64,000 bases of DNA, from contig CM049314.1 in NCBI GenBank assembly GCA_026874595.1, positions 2,007,318-2,071,317 of the forward strand, read 5' to 3'. Positions 35,401 through 50,400 of this stretch are shown here, piece by piece. The translations under genes and the position numbers were made by a program. The stretch is from Sipunculus nudus. Taxonomy: Eukaryota > Annelida > Sipuncula > Golfingiida > Sipunculidae. Position 1 is the stretch's first letter. Each line of letters starts with the position of its first letter. The notes beneath the pieces were generated by a model, which did no database searches, was not told the DNA's origin, and saw nothing but the letters and a program-made list of their open reading frames with translations.

Positions 35401-38400
35401 GAGAACTCTGCACAGAACAGGTAACACACAAAACCTGAAATGGTATGATACATGATCATTCTGCCCAAAAAATGTATATACATGATCAATTTGTGACAAT
35501 TTTTCTCTGACAGAAGCACCCAAAGGACCTTGAGAATTAAGCTGACAAAAATATTTAAATCTTAATATTCTTGCTTTTATTCTTAAGGAAAAATATCCTT
35601 TGGATAAAAAAATCATTACTGCCATTGTTTTTGTCACTGGTTAGAAATATTTAAGTATAATTAAGCAAAGGAAATGAGAATAAAAGACACAGCCCCCTGA
35701 GCCCAGTATTAGTGTTTTCATTATATTCTGCCTGCTTGGTTGCGGTCCTTCTGGAGAAAGAGAGACAGGAAATTGTTGTGGGAATGAGATATATTCTAAA
35801 ACATAAATGTTCATCCTGCTTTTGAATAAACAATCAGTTATATTTTTATAACTAACAGTAATGCAAGCTTTTTTTTCACTTCAGTTTTATTAATATATTG
35901 ATTGACATGTCATTAAATGGAATATAATGAATTTGCTCATACATGCAAGGAAAATGCAAACTCTTGTCCAGAAACTTCTTGATAAGAATGTCCATGTGAT
36001 AGGCCAACGCTTCAGACTTTGCAAAATTCATATGCATAAAGTGGTAATTATTCACCAGCAAAAAAATCCTTGCAAAATTTCCTGCTTTGCAGTACTCCTT
36101 TGGGTGCTTCAAGAAAGAAAAAGAAAGGGAGAAAAATGAGATTTCGCAAAAATGGCGATATCTAGAGAACCAGCACCGAGACGGCTACGGGAGAAAGTAC
36201 GTACTCGTAAACCTAATAGACGGGGTTGGCCAGAGCAGATTCACCAAGAATGCAAACTTGTGACGCATGTAGGTCTCCAGACCTCTTTGAAAATGATATA
36301 GGGAGGATATTTGTGTTGTAGTCTTTTTTCTGCAAGGAACAGGAAAGTAGAATATATGTATGAAAGTTTGATAAAGGAGGAAGACAACACAGATGATGAA
36401 AATTAATCAATTCACACATTGAATTTAAACAAAGTTAAATGTGATGTTGTTTGAACATAATTAATAGTGGATCAAAACCATGAGTGTACATGTTATGAGT
36501 ATGAATATTGGAGATATACATACTCATAACTTGTATGTTGAAGATGTTCTCCTATGTCCTTTTATATAAATATATATAAAACACCCAAAATAATAAATGA
36601 CCCTGTAAAATAAGGTGGAGTAGATAAAAAGTATGCAAGAAGTCTTACAGTGGGGGAACATACCAAAAATGCCAATCAGACCACTGACATGCATGCATGT
36701 ACATCTGTACTAGTGTGGCCAATCCTCTGTATCATTTGAACTACCTTGTATGCTGCTTATCAAAAGCGTGTGGTTTATTCCCTATAGAATTCTGACATTA
36801 TGAAGCAATATTCATGAAATTCCCCAGATTCTTTGGCAAAATAAATTTATTTTTTTTTTGCTTACTGGAGGCTTAACACTGTAAATGTAAATCTTTACTA
36901 TATAACCTATTTCTGCATACACACAATGCCTTAAAGATAAACTAAAATCTTTTTTTTTTAGCTCTAGGATATGATTTCTTTTATTACATCAGAAATCTTC
37001 TAACTAGTAATTACTAGAACTGATAACGAAATAATAATAATAACTGATCCCTACACTATCAATAATGCATGGCTCCATAAATGGGACAAGGAATTATAAA
37101 AAATATTCACTTTAGTATTCATACAAAAATATGACCCCATGATCTTTTTTTCAGATTTTTGCCTATAATAGTAAATTATTTCATAATACCACAAGTTGTG
37201 TAGCTTTCAGCTAGGACAATACAACAGACCTTGCACATTGTGAGTAATTTGACATTTGTGGTAAAACACAAAGAAACAGCAGCTGCCAAAGTACCTTGAT
37301 CACCACAAACATTATAGTTCCCCAGATGAGCTAACAGTGAAACACAGAGCAATGAGAATCCTGTACAGAGTCCTGATCCACACCGGCTTACCCTCCAACT
37401 GCTGACATAAATAGCATTTATCACTTATATAGCGGGAGGCTTAACCATATTACCCATATTTATGAAGGCACATGCCATGCAGACATTGTTATCCTAAGCA
37501 AATTCAACAAATGTTATGAACCCCGAGGTATCACCACTTTAACCTTTTTGGCTATATATGTTACTGTATTGCTTCTATTACTTCATCCCATTTAATAGTT
37601 CAAACTACTTTATTTTATCAAAACAAATGAAATTTTAGGTATTTATTAATTAATGCTGTAATATACAAAGTAGCTTTATATGAATAAAATTTGATTCAAC
37701 ATGCACTTTTTCCAATTTTGAAACTTCAAAACTTGAAGGTAAATCAAACAAACAAAAACATAGGTTTATAAAATGAAAATATGCATTGCAATTACAATAA
37801 GAACATTTTTCTTATTAAAAATGACCCAGCTTCATCGAAATTTTATTTTACTCTTTGTGGAAACTGCCTTGAATTTTGCAACTATCTAAAACTAAGCTTG
37901 CTGGTGTCTCAGCAAATGACAAAGTATTAAAGTGGTGATCTAAATCTTAACATGGCTCGAGCTAAATAACAAGAATAGGCCATGCTTAGCAACAGACCTG
38001 CTTCTTTAAATGTACAAATTAAAACCTATATAGGTTGTGTCCTTGAGGCTAAAAAATATTTCTACAAAAAAAAAGAAACACACTTATGCAACCAATGAAT
38101 GTATGTTAATGACAAAAGATGAAACCATGGAACGATAATCAAACCATCAAGGACACCAATAAATAGTGAAACAACCACTCATAAAGACCAAAAATATCTT
38201 GGTATGTTCCAGGGTTTAAAACAGGAATATGTTCTACTGAAAAGTGGGATCCAGATAATACAAGACCAGACATACAAAAGAAACAGAACAGGACTCGACA
38301 CAAATAGAAGTAAACTGCTACTTTTGAACCCTCTCTGACATGGATATTTTTATCACTTTTGGACACTGGGCCCTCTCTGATATGGGCGTTTTTATCACTT

Positions 38401-41400
38401 TTGGACACTGGACCCTCTCTGATATGGGCGTTTTTATCATTTTTGGATACTTGGCCCTCAGTAACATGGGTGTTTTTATCACTTTTGAACACTGGGCCCT
38501 CTCTGATATGGGTTTTTTTATCACTTTTGGACACTGGGCCCTCTCTGATAGGGGCGTTTTTATCACATTTGGACACTGGGCCCTCCTTGATATTGGCATT
38601 TTTATCACTTTTGGACACTGGGCCCTCTCTGATATGGGTGTTTTTATCACTTTTGGACACTGGACCCTCTCTGAAATGGGTGTTTTTATCACTTTTGGAC
38701 ACTGGACCCTCTCTGATATGGGTGTTTTTATCACTTTTGAACACTGGACCCTCTCTGATATTGGTGTTTTTATCACTTTTGGACACTGGGCCCTCTCTGA
38801 TATTGGCGTTTTTATCACTTTTGGACACTGGACCCTCTCTGATATGGGCGTTTTTATCATTTTTGGATACTTGGCCCTCAGTAACATGGGTGTTTTTATC
38901 ACTTTTGAACACTGGGCCCTCTCTGATATGGGTTTTTTTATCACTTTTGGACACTGGGCCCTCTCTGATAGGGGCGTTTTTATCACATTTGGACACTGGG
39001 CCCTCCTTGATATTGGCATTTTTATCACTTTTGGACACTGGGCCCTCTCTGATATGGGTGTTTTTATCACTTTTGGACACTGGACCCTCTCTGATATGGG
39101 TGTTTTTATCACTTTTGGACACTGGACCCTCTCTGATATGGGTGTTTTTATCACTTTTGAACACTGGACCCTCTCTGATATTGGTGTTTTTATCACTTTT
39201 GGACACTGGACCCTCTCTGATATGGGTGTTTTTATCACTTTAAGACACTATGCCCTCTCTGATATGGGTTTTTTGTCTGAGGGAAAGACCAGTGTCCTCA
39301 TTTGGCAGAATTCTCTGTTATACATCAAATATTTCTTGAATTTCAGTTACATGAAAACCTGGATTTGAGTAGACTTACACTAAGACAGTTATGTAATAAG
39401 ACAAAATGGACTTGACAATGTTTTAATTTTTTAACTTTCTTTTGAAGAAAGTCAATACTTCAAGACTGATCCAGATTTCTGAGAACATATAGGTCTATAT
39501 CAGATTTGACTAAAAATAATACTGATACACTGGTCTACATGATCAATTTTAATTATATATGTTTTGAAATAGCTGCTTCTTCAATCTAAGGGGTGAACTT
39601 GGACTATTATATTTCTGTTCATAAAATTTATTTTAAGATATCAGCTGTGTCAAATATTTCCTTGCGTGAAGTAAAATTTTTGATGAAACTACTAAATACT
39701 TGTTCATAAAAAATTATTGTCCAACTAGACATCTTTTTTTTATGTAATCCTTGGGTCTGCTTCAGATTGCTATAAGCCTAGGCTATACACAACCATGGTT
39801 GTAACATGATGTTAATTTGCCTGCATTCTTTTTCACTCATTCTTTCAATTTTTGTTAAAATGTTACTGATTGGCCAGCATAATTTCCAGATTAGTGTCCA
39901 GTACCCCAACAGAAAATTTCTAAATTTAGCCACCCTAAATTTGAATCAATTGTTTCTTGTCAAAAGGCTAATCCATACAACAAATACAGAACTTTGGCAC
40001 ATTACACGAACGACAAACAGAAAACGGATAAAAAGAGTGAAGCTAGCTGCACCTGTGTCCAGATTCTCTCCTTAAACATAACTGACTAGCAAAAACTTTA
40101 CAATTTTTCCATGGGTCACCCTTCCACAACATTGCGCTGGAACTCATTAAGAACTTCTGGAGATATTGTGTGGACAAACAGACAAACAGGGGTGAACAAC
40201 CGCAGTTATCTCTTTGGAAGAGATGTAGAAGTAAAAGATCAGGACAAACAACATGTATCACTTCAGAGTTTATATCTCTTGTCATGAAAGGATTCTGTAT
40301 GAACTGCAAGTTTAGGAGTCTCTAAACTCCTACAGAAACTCACACAGAAAGGCTAAATTAGCATGAAAGGAAAAAAAGGATAATTACAAACAGTCTGAAA
40401 CACATCTCCAGATGTCTTGAAATACTGTTTAAAACTTTACAGTGGAAAGTTTCTTAATGTCTCCATTTTACCATAAAGATAATCATTTAAACAGTAAGAA
40501 AGTTTGGCCACATTGTCTCGCTGAGAAAACAACTACATGAATTTGCAAGACAGAAGGGAACAAGTGACACACTTTTTATATTTCCACACACAAATGAATC
40601 ATTTGTCATTCATTGACAATTCTAATAAGACCTTTAAGGTTATATATTTATCAACTGAAAATCAATGGATCATGTTTATTACTCAAAATCAAATTTTCAT
40701 ATTAGCTTTGCATGAGTAAGAAGATATGTCAAAAGTTTCCACCATGTTGTATCTATTATCTGAAATGCTTACAGAAAAGTGATGAGATCATTTTTACTAA
40801 AGTGGCAAGATTTCAAAATTTTATTACAGAAATTAATGAAGATTTCAATGCAACTATAGCAAAATATTTATAAATAACACAGAACTTGAGATCATTCTCA
40901 TTAAAACCTATAAATAAATTCAAGGATGCATATTTAGAATAAAGTTAAATATTAAATTCCAAAATGAAAATCATGACAATGTCTAATCTATTTCATCTCT
41001 AAATGATTTTGATTTTTGTTATGTGATAGAAGACTAATTCTAGGTGCTAATGTCCAAGTCTCTAAACATTTATAAAGATATCACACATACAAATAATAAC
41101 TATAACATGACTGCACTATTCTATTTCAACATATACTTCAAGCTACCACAGTACAACTTTTTTTACATGGAGGATAAGTGATTTATGATGAGGTGCTATG
41201 GAGCGTACCTTTTTCCTTCTTGGAGAGTGAATCTTGCTTGTGGTATCCCTGACAGCCCTCAGTACCACATCAGGTAACAACGCCAACACGATACACATCA
41301 TCAAAATAAAATAAGTAATGGGTTGTCCCATAACCTCAATGAAACTCATGTAGAATGAATGCTCATCAGTGAATAATGTCCTACAAATAATAAAAAAAAA

Positions 41401-44400
41401 ACCACTTAAATAGAGTTATATCTTATTTTCATTTTAATCATTATTTTACATTTTATCAAGGATTTTAATGAGTTTTTATTTGAGGCACAATTTTTTCAGG
41501 TCATCCAATTATTCATTTGAAATAATTCAAACTTTAATAAATAAGGGTAACAAGTGTTTTTTTTTCCTAATGTTCCCTTTTAAGGGTCTAATGTCACTGA
41601 AGCCCAGCCATTAATAGACATATAATTTCTTATTTTCAAAATTATCCGCTTTTTTTAACTTTTACATATACCAAATGGCTTTGAGTATATATCATGCAGA
41701 GGAAAGGTTTGAAATACCTTCCTGTCTAGTACTGACACAACTGTGAATACAAATAAATGAAAAAATTAAGAACTGTTGAAAAATTTAAATAAACTTACCA
41801 TATAATGGCAGTGTAAAAGAAAACAGATCCAAAGAAGATGGCGAAGGTGAACGCAAATGCGAAGAATGCTGCCCCCGACCAGTAGTACCAATCCAGCATC
41901 AGCTAAAAACAGAACAAACTTAAGATGTTAAAATCCCAAAAGGTCATGAATATAAGCAATGTCCAAACACCCTACATTTTCTGTTAGTGTTTCAGGGCAT
42001 GTCCTGCAGGAGGCATTGCTTACTGTTATTGGATGAAGATAATATAATTAAGTAACATAAAGACTTACAGTGCCACTTATACAAAATTTAAGTGTTTGTT
42101 TGATGTTTAGGATGTCAGTCTAATTTTTTTATGCATAACACAAATATCTTGTGAAAGTTTATTTCAATTAATAAAATTCTAATGTAAAAAAAACATGGAG
42201 GTAATCAAAGTTTTTACCTTAACATTTGCAATAATGACTATAGCAGTGTAGATAAGGCAACCGTGTTCATAAAGGCCCCACATCTGAAACAAAGGATGAC
42301 ATTCTTTTATTGTAGAATGAAAGATCTGTACAGATGAATCCCAAAACAGGTTCATATATAAGAAGAATACATAATAAATGTAAGTTTACAATAACTGTTA
42401 GTGATATAATAAAAAAAATACTTATTTCTGATATAATATGAAAATTGAACATAGAGTTCACAGCAGCATTCTTGCTATAGTTGCAATGGTCATTGATCAG
42501 AATATATCTTGATCAGAATTAGTGTTTTTAGCACTTTTGAACATGGCCTAAATCACTAGTATTGAAGGGAGAATGCTTAATATTTAGGTGAGGACTCTCT
42601 AATAATTCTCATTAGAACAGGTTTGGAAATAAAAGAGAAAATTACAATTACATGGAACTTTTCAAAAGTATTTCCTATGTCTGTGCAAAACTGAAATTTT
42701 TAATAATTTTTCTCCTGTGCTGAGCATTTTTCTAATATTTAGCAAAGTTCCTCAAATGTTTGAATTTACTTTGTGTTTTACTCACCTTGCCGTGGGTGGT
42801 CATGGGATCCCCATAATGGAATGTCAAGTATGGAACAAAGAATACAACCAAGGAATGCCAAAGACCTAAATAAACAGAAGAGTTTAAAATAATGTATAAC
42901 AAATACATAGCATAATATCCTGCAACTTATAAAGACCACACCTACTGGGAACTGCATATTTTTTTTTATTTGAGATAGCATACCTGGACCCCCCCCCCCC
43001 TTATCTAAAGTCAGTCTAAAAGTTGTTTAAAATTCACATTAGACCACATAAAGGTTACATCATTTTAAACCTGGTACAGTGTTCTTTTTGATGGTATACT
43101 TTTAACTGAAATGGACATGTTATTGTAACTTTTTTGAAAATGTTTAAGTGGACTAATATTGACAATATATTAATATAGCAGTTTTATATATACATTTTAC
43201 ATATGAGTTTTATCTCATATATAAACTTTTATTTTATATCTAAATTTAATTTTATATATTCAAATTGGTGCTTATAAGCAGATCTGGTAGACTTCCATTG
43301 ATCTTTAATGAGCTCTTTCTGGACATTGTTTGTCAGGTGTTCTGTTCAAGAATATGCCAAACGGCCATAATGTGTCATTGACAGTTTTAAATATTTGCAT
43401 GTGTACATATGAAAGACCAACTTACCTAACATATTGTTCTTCATAAACTGACCCCATGACAAGACACTATTTCTGGCAATTCGTCTAACAGTCAGAATAA
43501 AACATGCAATATATTAGTAGTGTTTGGTCATGCACTGCAGTGATCACTGGATACAATTTCAACATTAAAGAGTCCTTTCATAATATAAGATATTAATCAA
43601 ATATTTCCTCTATACTGCTTACGCAGTGGTAACATTTGCTTTTTTTTTCTAATCCTTTCTCTTATATCAACTGCTTGCAAAGTTGGCCTTAAATATAGAT
43701 CTGTCAGGGTGCCGGCAGGGGACAAACAATGACAGCTTGGTATCATGGTTTTGCCGAGATTTTTTTGTATTCAAAGCTGAATCCTGCTCTTATTTGCTGG
43801 CAGACTCTTGGCCCTGTGCCAGCACCCTTTGCAGCTAAAAACTGCAAAGGTGGTCAATGCAAGCAGCTGGTGAGTGGACAATTTTAACGTGACCATTGCA
43901 TGAGGAATGTAATCTTGTCTCAGCTTATTTTGATAATTAAGAGTTGATTATTTTTAATAACACCAAAAATAAAGTGTTGCCAGGATTAACCAGGGAGTTA
44001 TTATTTTTTCCACAGTGTGGTATTTTGTGAATATCATTTTAAAGGATGTACAATTCTTCATAAAAAAAGTTTTTTTTTCTGTCTAAAACACTGTAGGTAC
44101 CAAAATAAAGGTACAATATCTGCAAATGGATTTTTATTTCATCACACCTACCTGTATAACTCTGGCTTTTTCATAAGAGTCATCCGTGGAATGTGCTGCT
44201 CAAACAAGCCATACAGTAGGATCGGCAGCGCTGTGAACGCCGTGTTGAAGAACGTCAGGAAAAATGTGTCATATATGGACTGAAAATAAAGTACAATTCA
44301 AATTTGTGTTTTATAAACATGACATAATATTCATGTGAATTAATCTAAATAAGTTTTATTTAAATAATTTTAAATACTTTCATAATTGAAATTCATATTT

Positions 44401-47400
44401 GGAAACCTGGCATAGTGACAGCAGGGCATATGCTAATAATCCTTTACATTTATTCAGTTTGCCACGAGCTAAAAGCCCAGGTGGTGCTGCCACCTACAGT
44501 TTCTCAAAAGCACTACTCAAGGCAAAATTTGATTAATAAAATAATGCATATACTGCCATCTGTCATCCTGGTTGTGTACTAAATGCATTCTGATGGAAAA
44601 TCAGGGGAGTTCTGAATATTGGTAACAGTAAGATTTGACACATTCACAAGATAAATTTAATATTCCTTTTTCTATAACATCAGGAAATATCTATTTCTTG
44701 ATCTATTTTATTAATATTACACCATCTTCATCAGATGAGTGTTACATGAAACATAAAAATGTATTTAAAGTCAGCAAAGGTTCATTCAGTAATTCCCTGT
44801 CCCACTGGATTAGATATTTTCGGACAAGTAGCTCAGGAAAGGTATGGAATATCACACAAAGCTCATGGCGTCACGCGAATGTGCAAGTGGCAATGGTGAC
44901 CCACTTTCCCCGCAGTGAATTGGACAATAAAATCAATTTACAATACCCCTCTAGGTGTCAATGGCCCAGAACCTACGTGATTTTAATCTTCCTCCAAATT
45001 AATGTTCCGCGAATATTGCGAGGGAACATATAAAACAACCCAACCCTTTAATTCTGATGCCTGTGTACTATTACTTTTTGGAACAGCCTATCTTTGAACA
45101 CAGCCTATCTTTGAACACAGCCTATTCAAGTTTTTTAACGATTGTCTACAACATCTTTATGGTAAAGGATCACATGCTTTAGGGGAATTCCCTCATTAAT
45201 ATTTATTGAATAGATTACCCATTGTATTTCTAATACAGCAGCAATGTTTACAAGAGTGGTCACTGACCGGAGTTCATTACGAATCTTAGTGATGTGAAAA
45301 TAACATTTGTGCGGATTATAAATAGCAGCATGCAGTAGTGAGTCACAAAAATAAGTTTGTTCGATTATGTAAGCAATGGACTGTGATCCCTTCATACTTG
45401 TTTTGAAGTAATTTGAGATTTTAACAGGTTCGCTTCTAATTACAGTGAGGAGAAGCGAGTGATACACAAAGTGACTCCGTGTGTACTCATGGTACATGGT
45501 TAATTAGCGGTTTGTGTTTGCAATATGACAAACAGGCTCCTCAAAGGCTTGTATAATAAAGTAAAAAGGACCAGCTTTCTTTGATAATAATAAACAAGAT
45601 TCCCTTCGTTATTTGTTCAGCAGAGCAAGATTAATTCCTTCTTTTTAAAGTAAATATTGTTGTTAACTTGTAAATATTGTTGTGAATATGATTTATACTG
45701 ATGTATATATCCCCCATCTATTTGTATAATAAATAAATGAATGTTTATGTAGACATGTATGCATTGGTTTTCTTTGTTCGCTTCATGCTGAGGGCTGAGA
45801 CTTAAGACCACCTGAGACTATGGACCACCTGTGACATCACTTTTAGTGTTGCACATCAGGTGGTCTCAACTCTCAGGTTTTACTGTATATCATTAAATAC
45901 ACTTACCTGTGCTGAGAATGCTGCGACGAACTGGAAGTACAGTTGTGCTGTGATAAAAGCTACATTCTGAAAAAGAAATGAAATACATGTAATAATGATG
46001 TGCTATAAAGACCAAAAAAAAAAATTCTAACATAAATATATGCTTATATGGGTTGACATGTTCCCACTCCGATATAACAATCAGGCAGTTGCTGGAGCCT
46101 ACATACATTTATAATGTATACATTTCACAATCTGATAATTTGGAACCACTTTGGGTCATCCCCCAAGTTTCAAGATCCATGAAATAATAAAAAAATTCTA
46201 GCAGAATGTGTAACAAGGGACCCATGGGTCACGGCGCTCAGCTGATCGTGATTGGACTATAAATGTTTCTCCACTATATCGAGTCGATAAAGCTTATGAA
46301 TATCATGTACATGTTAGGCTATTATAAAGGAATTTTATGTAATATGTGAGTAAATGATAAATGAAATTACCTGACTGATGGATTAATAGAGTCAAATAAA
46401 GTGGTTTATTTTTTATTTATTTAGGAGGGGTTGAAAATTGTGATATATTTGAGCAAATATGAATGCAATGACAGCAGTAATAAGCAGTAGTAGAATGATG
46501 ATAAGGCTATTTGTTGAAGGATCTAAAGTGTATGGTAGTCTGCAAGCGTTCAATTTGACAGATATGATGTTATGATTAACTATGCTGATGAAGTGATTTA
46601 TGAATATGTGACTGTATGACACAATATCTCTTTAGTCTTGACAAGGTACATTATTGTGATGCCCACTATGTCTACATATTACACAATATTGACATAATTT
46701 CTGGCATGTACATAGGTACCTATGGACGAATAGTTATACAAAATATTAAAGTATGAATATATCTGATTCATCTTGTTCTTGCTTACTGAGGCTGACTTTG
46801 GGATGGGGTTCGGAGAAGGGAAAAGTGAGACCAGCACAAAGGTGGATGTAGAAATATTCTATTGTAATGTTTTTCATTTATATAAGAATATGAAAAGCTA
46901 AGAGGAAAGGGGCCCTCCTACTTGGTTATAGTAAAGTTCTAAATATATGATTGCAAACTAATACTCTGACAAGACTGTCATGAAGAAAAACAGTAAAAGT
47001 TTTGAGATACTGTGTTGCATATGAAAATTTATAGTTGGACAGGCAAGTGGACAGAATGGACTAATACCTTTATTTCACTTTCAAGAGAATAATGCATTTA
47101 AATTTAAATATAATCCTATTATTTTAAGCAGATCCACTTTTTCCATTAAGAAGTTTTTATCTGAATCATTTTTTTTATTTACAGGTTTATAAATTTTTAA
47201 TTAAAAAACCTGAAAATAAAAGTTAAAATATTAGAATTGTTGCAAAAGTTGCAATCATTATATATACATAGTAAAAAACATTGGGTCATATTATGCATAC
47301 ACATATATTTTATTATTTTTAAATCATAAATGTTTAAACTGAATTTAAAAGAAAATAATGCCACAACATGGCATCTACAAGAATATTCCTTGAATCACTA

Positions 47401-50400
47401 TTAAATAGTTTTGCACATTGGAGTTTTCAGGACATGCTTAATTTTATTCACCAAAATAAAATAAAAGTAAATTTGATAAAATAAAACATCTTTTCAAATA
47501 AAGTATACACACTGTTGGTTGAATGAGGGACAAACAATATCATTGTGCTAATTGCTATCCCAGTTTTAATTAATTACTGGAATTAATAGTCAATTTCACA
47601 CCTGGTGAAGTTTTTACTCTTCTGAAGTAAGGAATTACTTATCTCATGAACATCCACACTTTCACAGCAATACACCACTTTGTGGACACAATTAAATGTA
47701 CACTTTAATCATTGTAACCCTCGTGGTACAATACAAAATCTAAAATGTAGCATGTCCAAGAATAAAATTAAAATACAGAAAAATTATAACATTCATCTAG
47801 TTTATGCACCAGCTGGGGGGGGGGATAAGTGCAGGCAAAGGGGAAGCCTGCTAGTAGTGGCCAAGCTGGGCCAAGGTAAGCTGCCTGGGGTGGGTTACAT
47901 AATGCAAGTGAAGGCTGTACTACCAGGTGGGCTAGATGTAAACAACACTTGACATGGTGTATGAAAACATGAATAAAAGCTATTCATTCCAATCAATTTC
48001 TTTTGAATGTTCAGATTTTAAAAGATTAAATCCTTGTGCATATATGCTGGGAAAATTAAATCAACAGTGCCAAAGTTGGACAAAATTTAAGGTATTGATT
48101 TTTTATTTATGCTAATAACTTGAAAAATTTGCAAAATTCAGATCTAATTTTGGGTAAACAATTGAATCTTGATTAAATAAAGTTATATTCCTGAAAAAAA
48201 GTCTCTAGGTTCAGCAATTCTCATGTTAGGTGAGTAAATATATTTCCTGATTTTTTAAAAAATTGCATTATGTTTTGGCCCATATCTTCAAAATAATACC
48301 CAATACTGACCTAATTTTTGGTATGTTCATAGAAAATGTATAAAAAAATGTGATTACTAAATACGATCAAAAACAGATCAGTGGTTTTGATATAAAGCAG
48401 CCTTGAAGTGTAACAATGGTTTTTTTTATGGAAAACAGAGTTTTTTTTCCTTAATATCTCGAAGGAACAAAGTCCTAATGACCCAATTTTCGGTATGGTA
48501 GGAGATTTTGGGGACATCTAAAATTATGTCAACAGCCTGGGGAGCATAGAGATGTGGACTGAATGACCTACAGTCATCAAAGTGGACTGCCTGACAATGT
48601 AAGGGAATACAACAAGAGCCTCAAAAAAAATTCAATAACTAGCCTAAATTTGCAGCTTTTATTTTCAAATTTCAGATTTTTACAGATTAAATCCTTATGT
48701 ATACATGGTGTGAAAATTAAACCCACAGTACTTACAGGAAAAAAACGTGCCATGGCCAAAGTTGGGCAAAATTTAAGGTACCAATTTTATATTTTTGCCA
48801 ATATTTAAAAAAAATTTAACAAATTTTGATCTAATTTTTGGTATACAATTAAATTTTTATTAATTAAAGTTGTATTACTGAAAAAAAAGTCCCTACCTTT
48901 AACACTTTTGGTCTTAAGTGACCAAATATCTTCTTGATTTTTTTACAAAGTCCATTATGTTTGGGCCAATAACTGTTTTAAATTATATAATACTGACTTA
49001 ATATCTGGCATGTACATAGGAACTATATAGAGGAATATTTATGGTAAATATGAAGAAAACCAGATGAGTGGTTTTGATATTAGGCAGTCCTGAAGTGTGA
49101 AAATAGATTTCTAACAAGGGACCCATGGGTCACGGCACTCAGCTGATCGTGATTGGACCATAAATGTTTCTCCACTGTGATACTATATCGAGTCGATAAA
49201 GCTTATGAATATCATGGACATGTTGGGCTATTATAAAGGAATGTAATGTAATATGTGAGTAAATGATAAATGAAATAACCTGACTGATGGATTAATAGAG
49301 TCATATATAGTGGTTTATTTTTTATTTATTAAAGAGGTGTAGAAAATTGTGATATATTTGAGCAAATATGAATGCAATGACAGCAGTAATAAGCAGTAGT
49401 AGAATGATGATAAGGCTATTTGTTGAAGGATCTAAAGTGTATGGTAGTCTGCAAGCGTTCAATTTGACAGATATGATGTTATGATTAACTATGCTGATGA
49501 AGTGATTTATGAATTTGTGACTGTATGACACAATATCTCTTTAGTCTTGACAAGGTACATTATTGTGATGCCCACTATGTCTACATATTACACAATATTG
49601 ACATAATTTCTGGCATGTACATAGGTACCTATGGATGAGTAGTTATACAAAATATTAAAGTATGAATATATCTGATTCATCTTGTTCTTGCTTACTGAGG
49701 CTGACTTTGGGATGGGGTTCGGGGAAGGGCAAAGTGAGGGCAGCACGAAGGTGGATGTAGAAATATTCTATTTTAATGTTTTTCATTTATATAAGAATAT
49801 GAAAAGCTAAGAGGAAAGGGGCCCTCCTACTTGGATATAGTAAAGTTCTAAATATATGATTGCAAACTAATACTCTGACATGACTGTCATGAAGAAAAAC
49901 AGTTAAAGTTTTGAGATACTGCAATGTATGAAAATTTACAGATGGAAAATTTACAGATGGACAGGCAAGTGGACAGAATGGACTAATACCTTTATTTCAC
50001 TTTCAAGGGAATAATGCATTTAAGTTTATATATAAGCCTATTTTTTTTTAAGCATATCCACTTTTTCCATTAAGAAGTTTTTATCTGAATCATTTTTTTT
50101 ATTTACAGGTTTTATAAATTTTAAATGAAAAAACCTGAAAATATAAGTTAAAATATTAGAATTGTTGCAAAAGTTGCAATCATTATATATACAGAGTAAA
50201 AAACTGAAACTATAAGTTAAAATATTAGAATTGTTGCAAAAGTTGCAATCATCATATATCCAGAGTGTAGCTCATATTGGGTCATATTATGCATACAGAT
50301 ATATTTTATTATTTTTAAATCATAAATGTTTAAACTGAATTTAAAAGAAAATAATGCCACAACATGGCATCTACAAGAATATTCCTTGAATCACTATTAA

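Noticed and set aside
38139-39368. Several 290-355 codon ORFs on both strands
   Set aside because: They arise from the 42-bp array. Frames on both strands are equally open, the non-repeat ends look random, and no splice borders fit.
46413-46622. 69-codon ORF kept in both copies of the 2.9-kb duplication
   Set aside because: The duplication is too recent for its survival to imply coding function, and the composition follows the AT bias.
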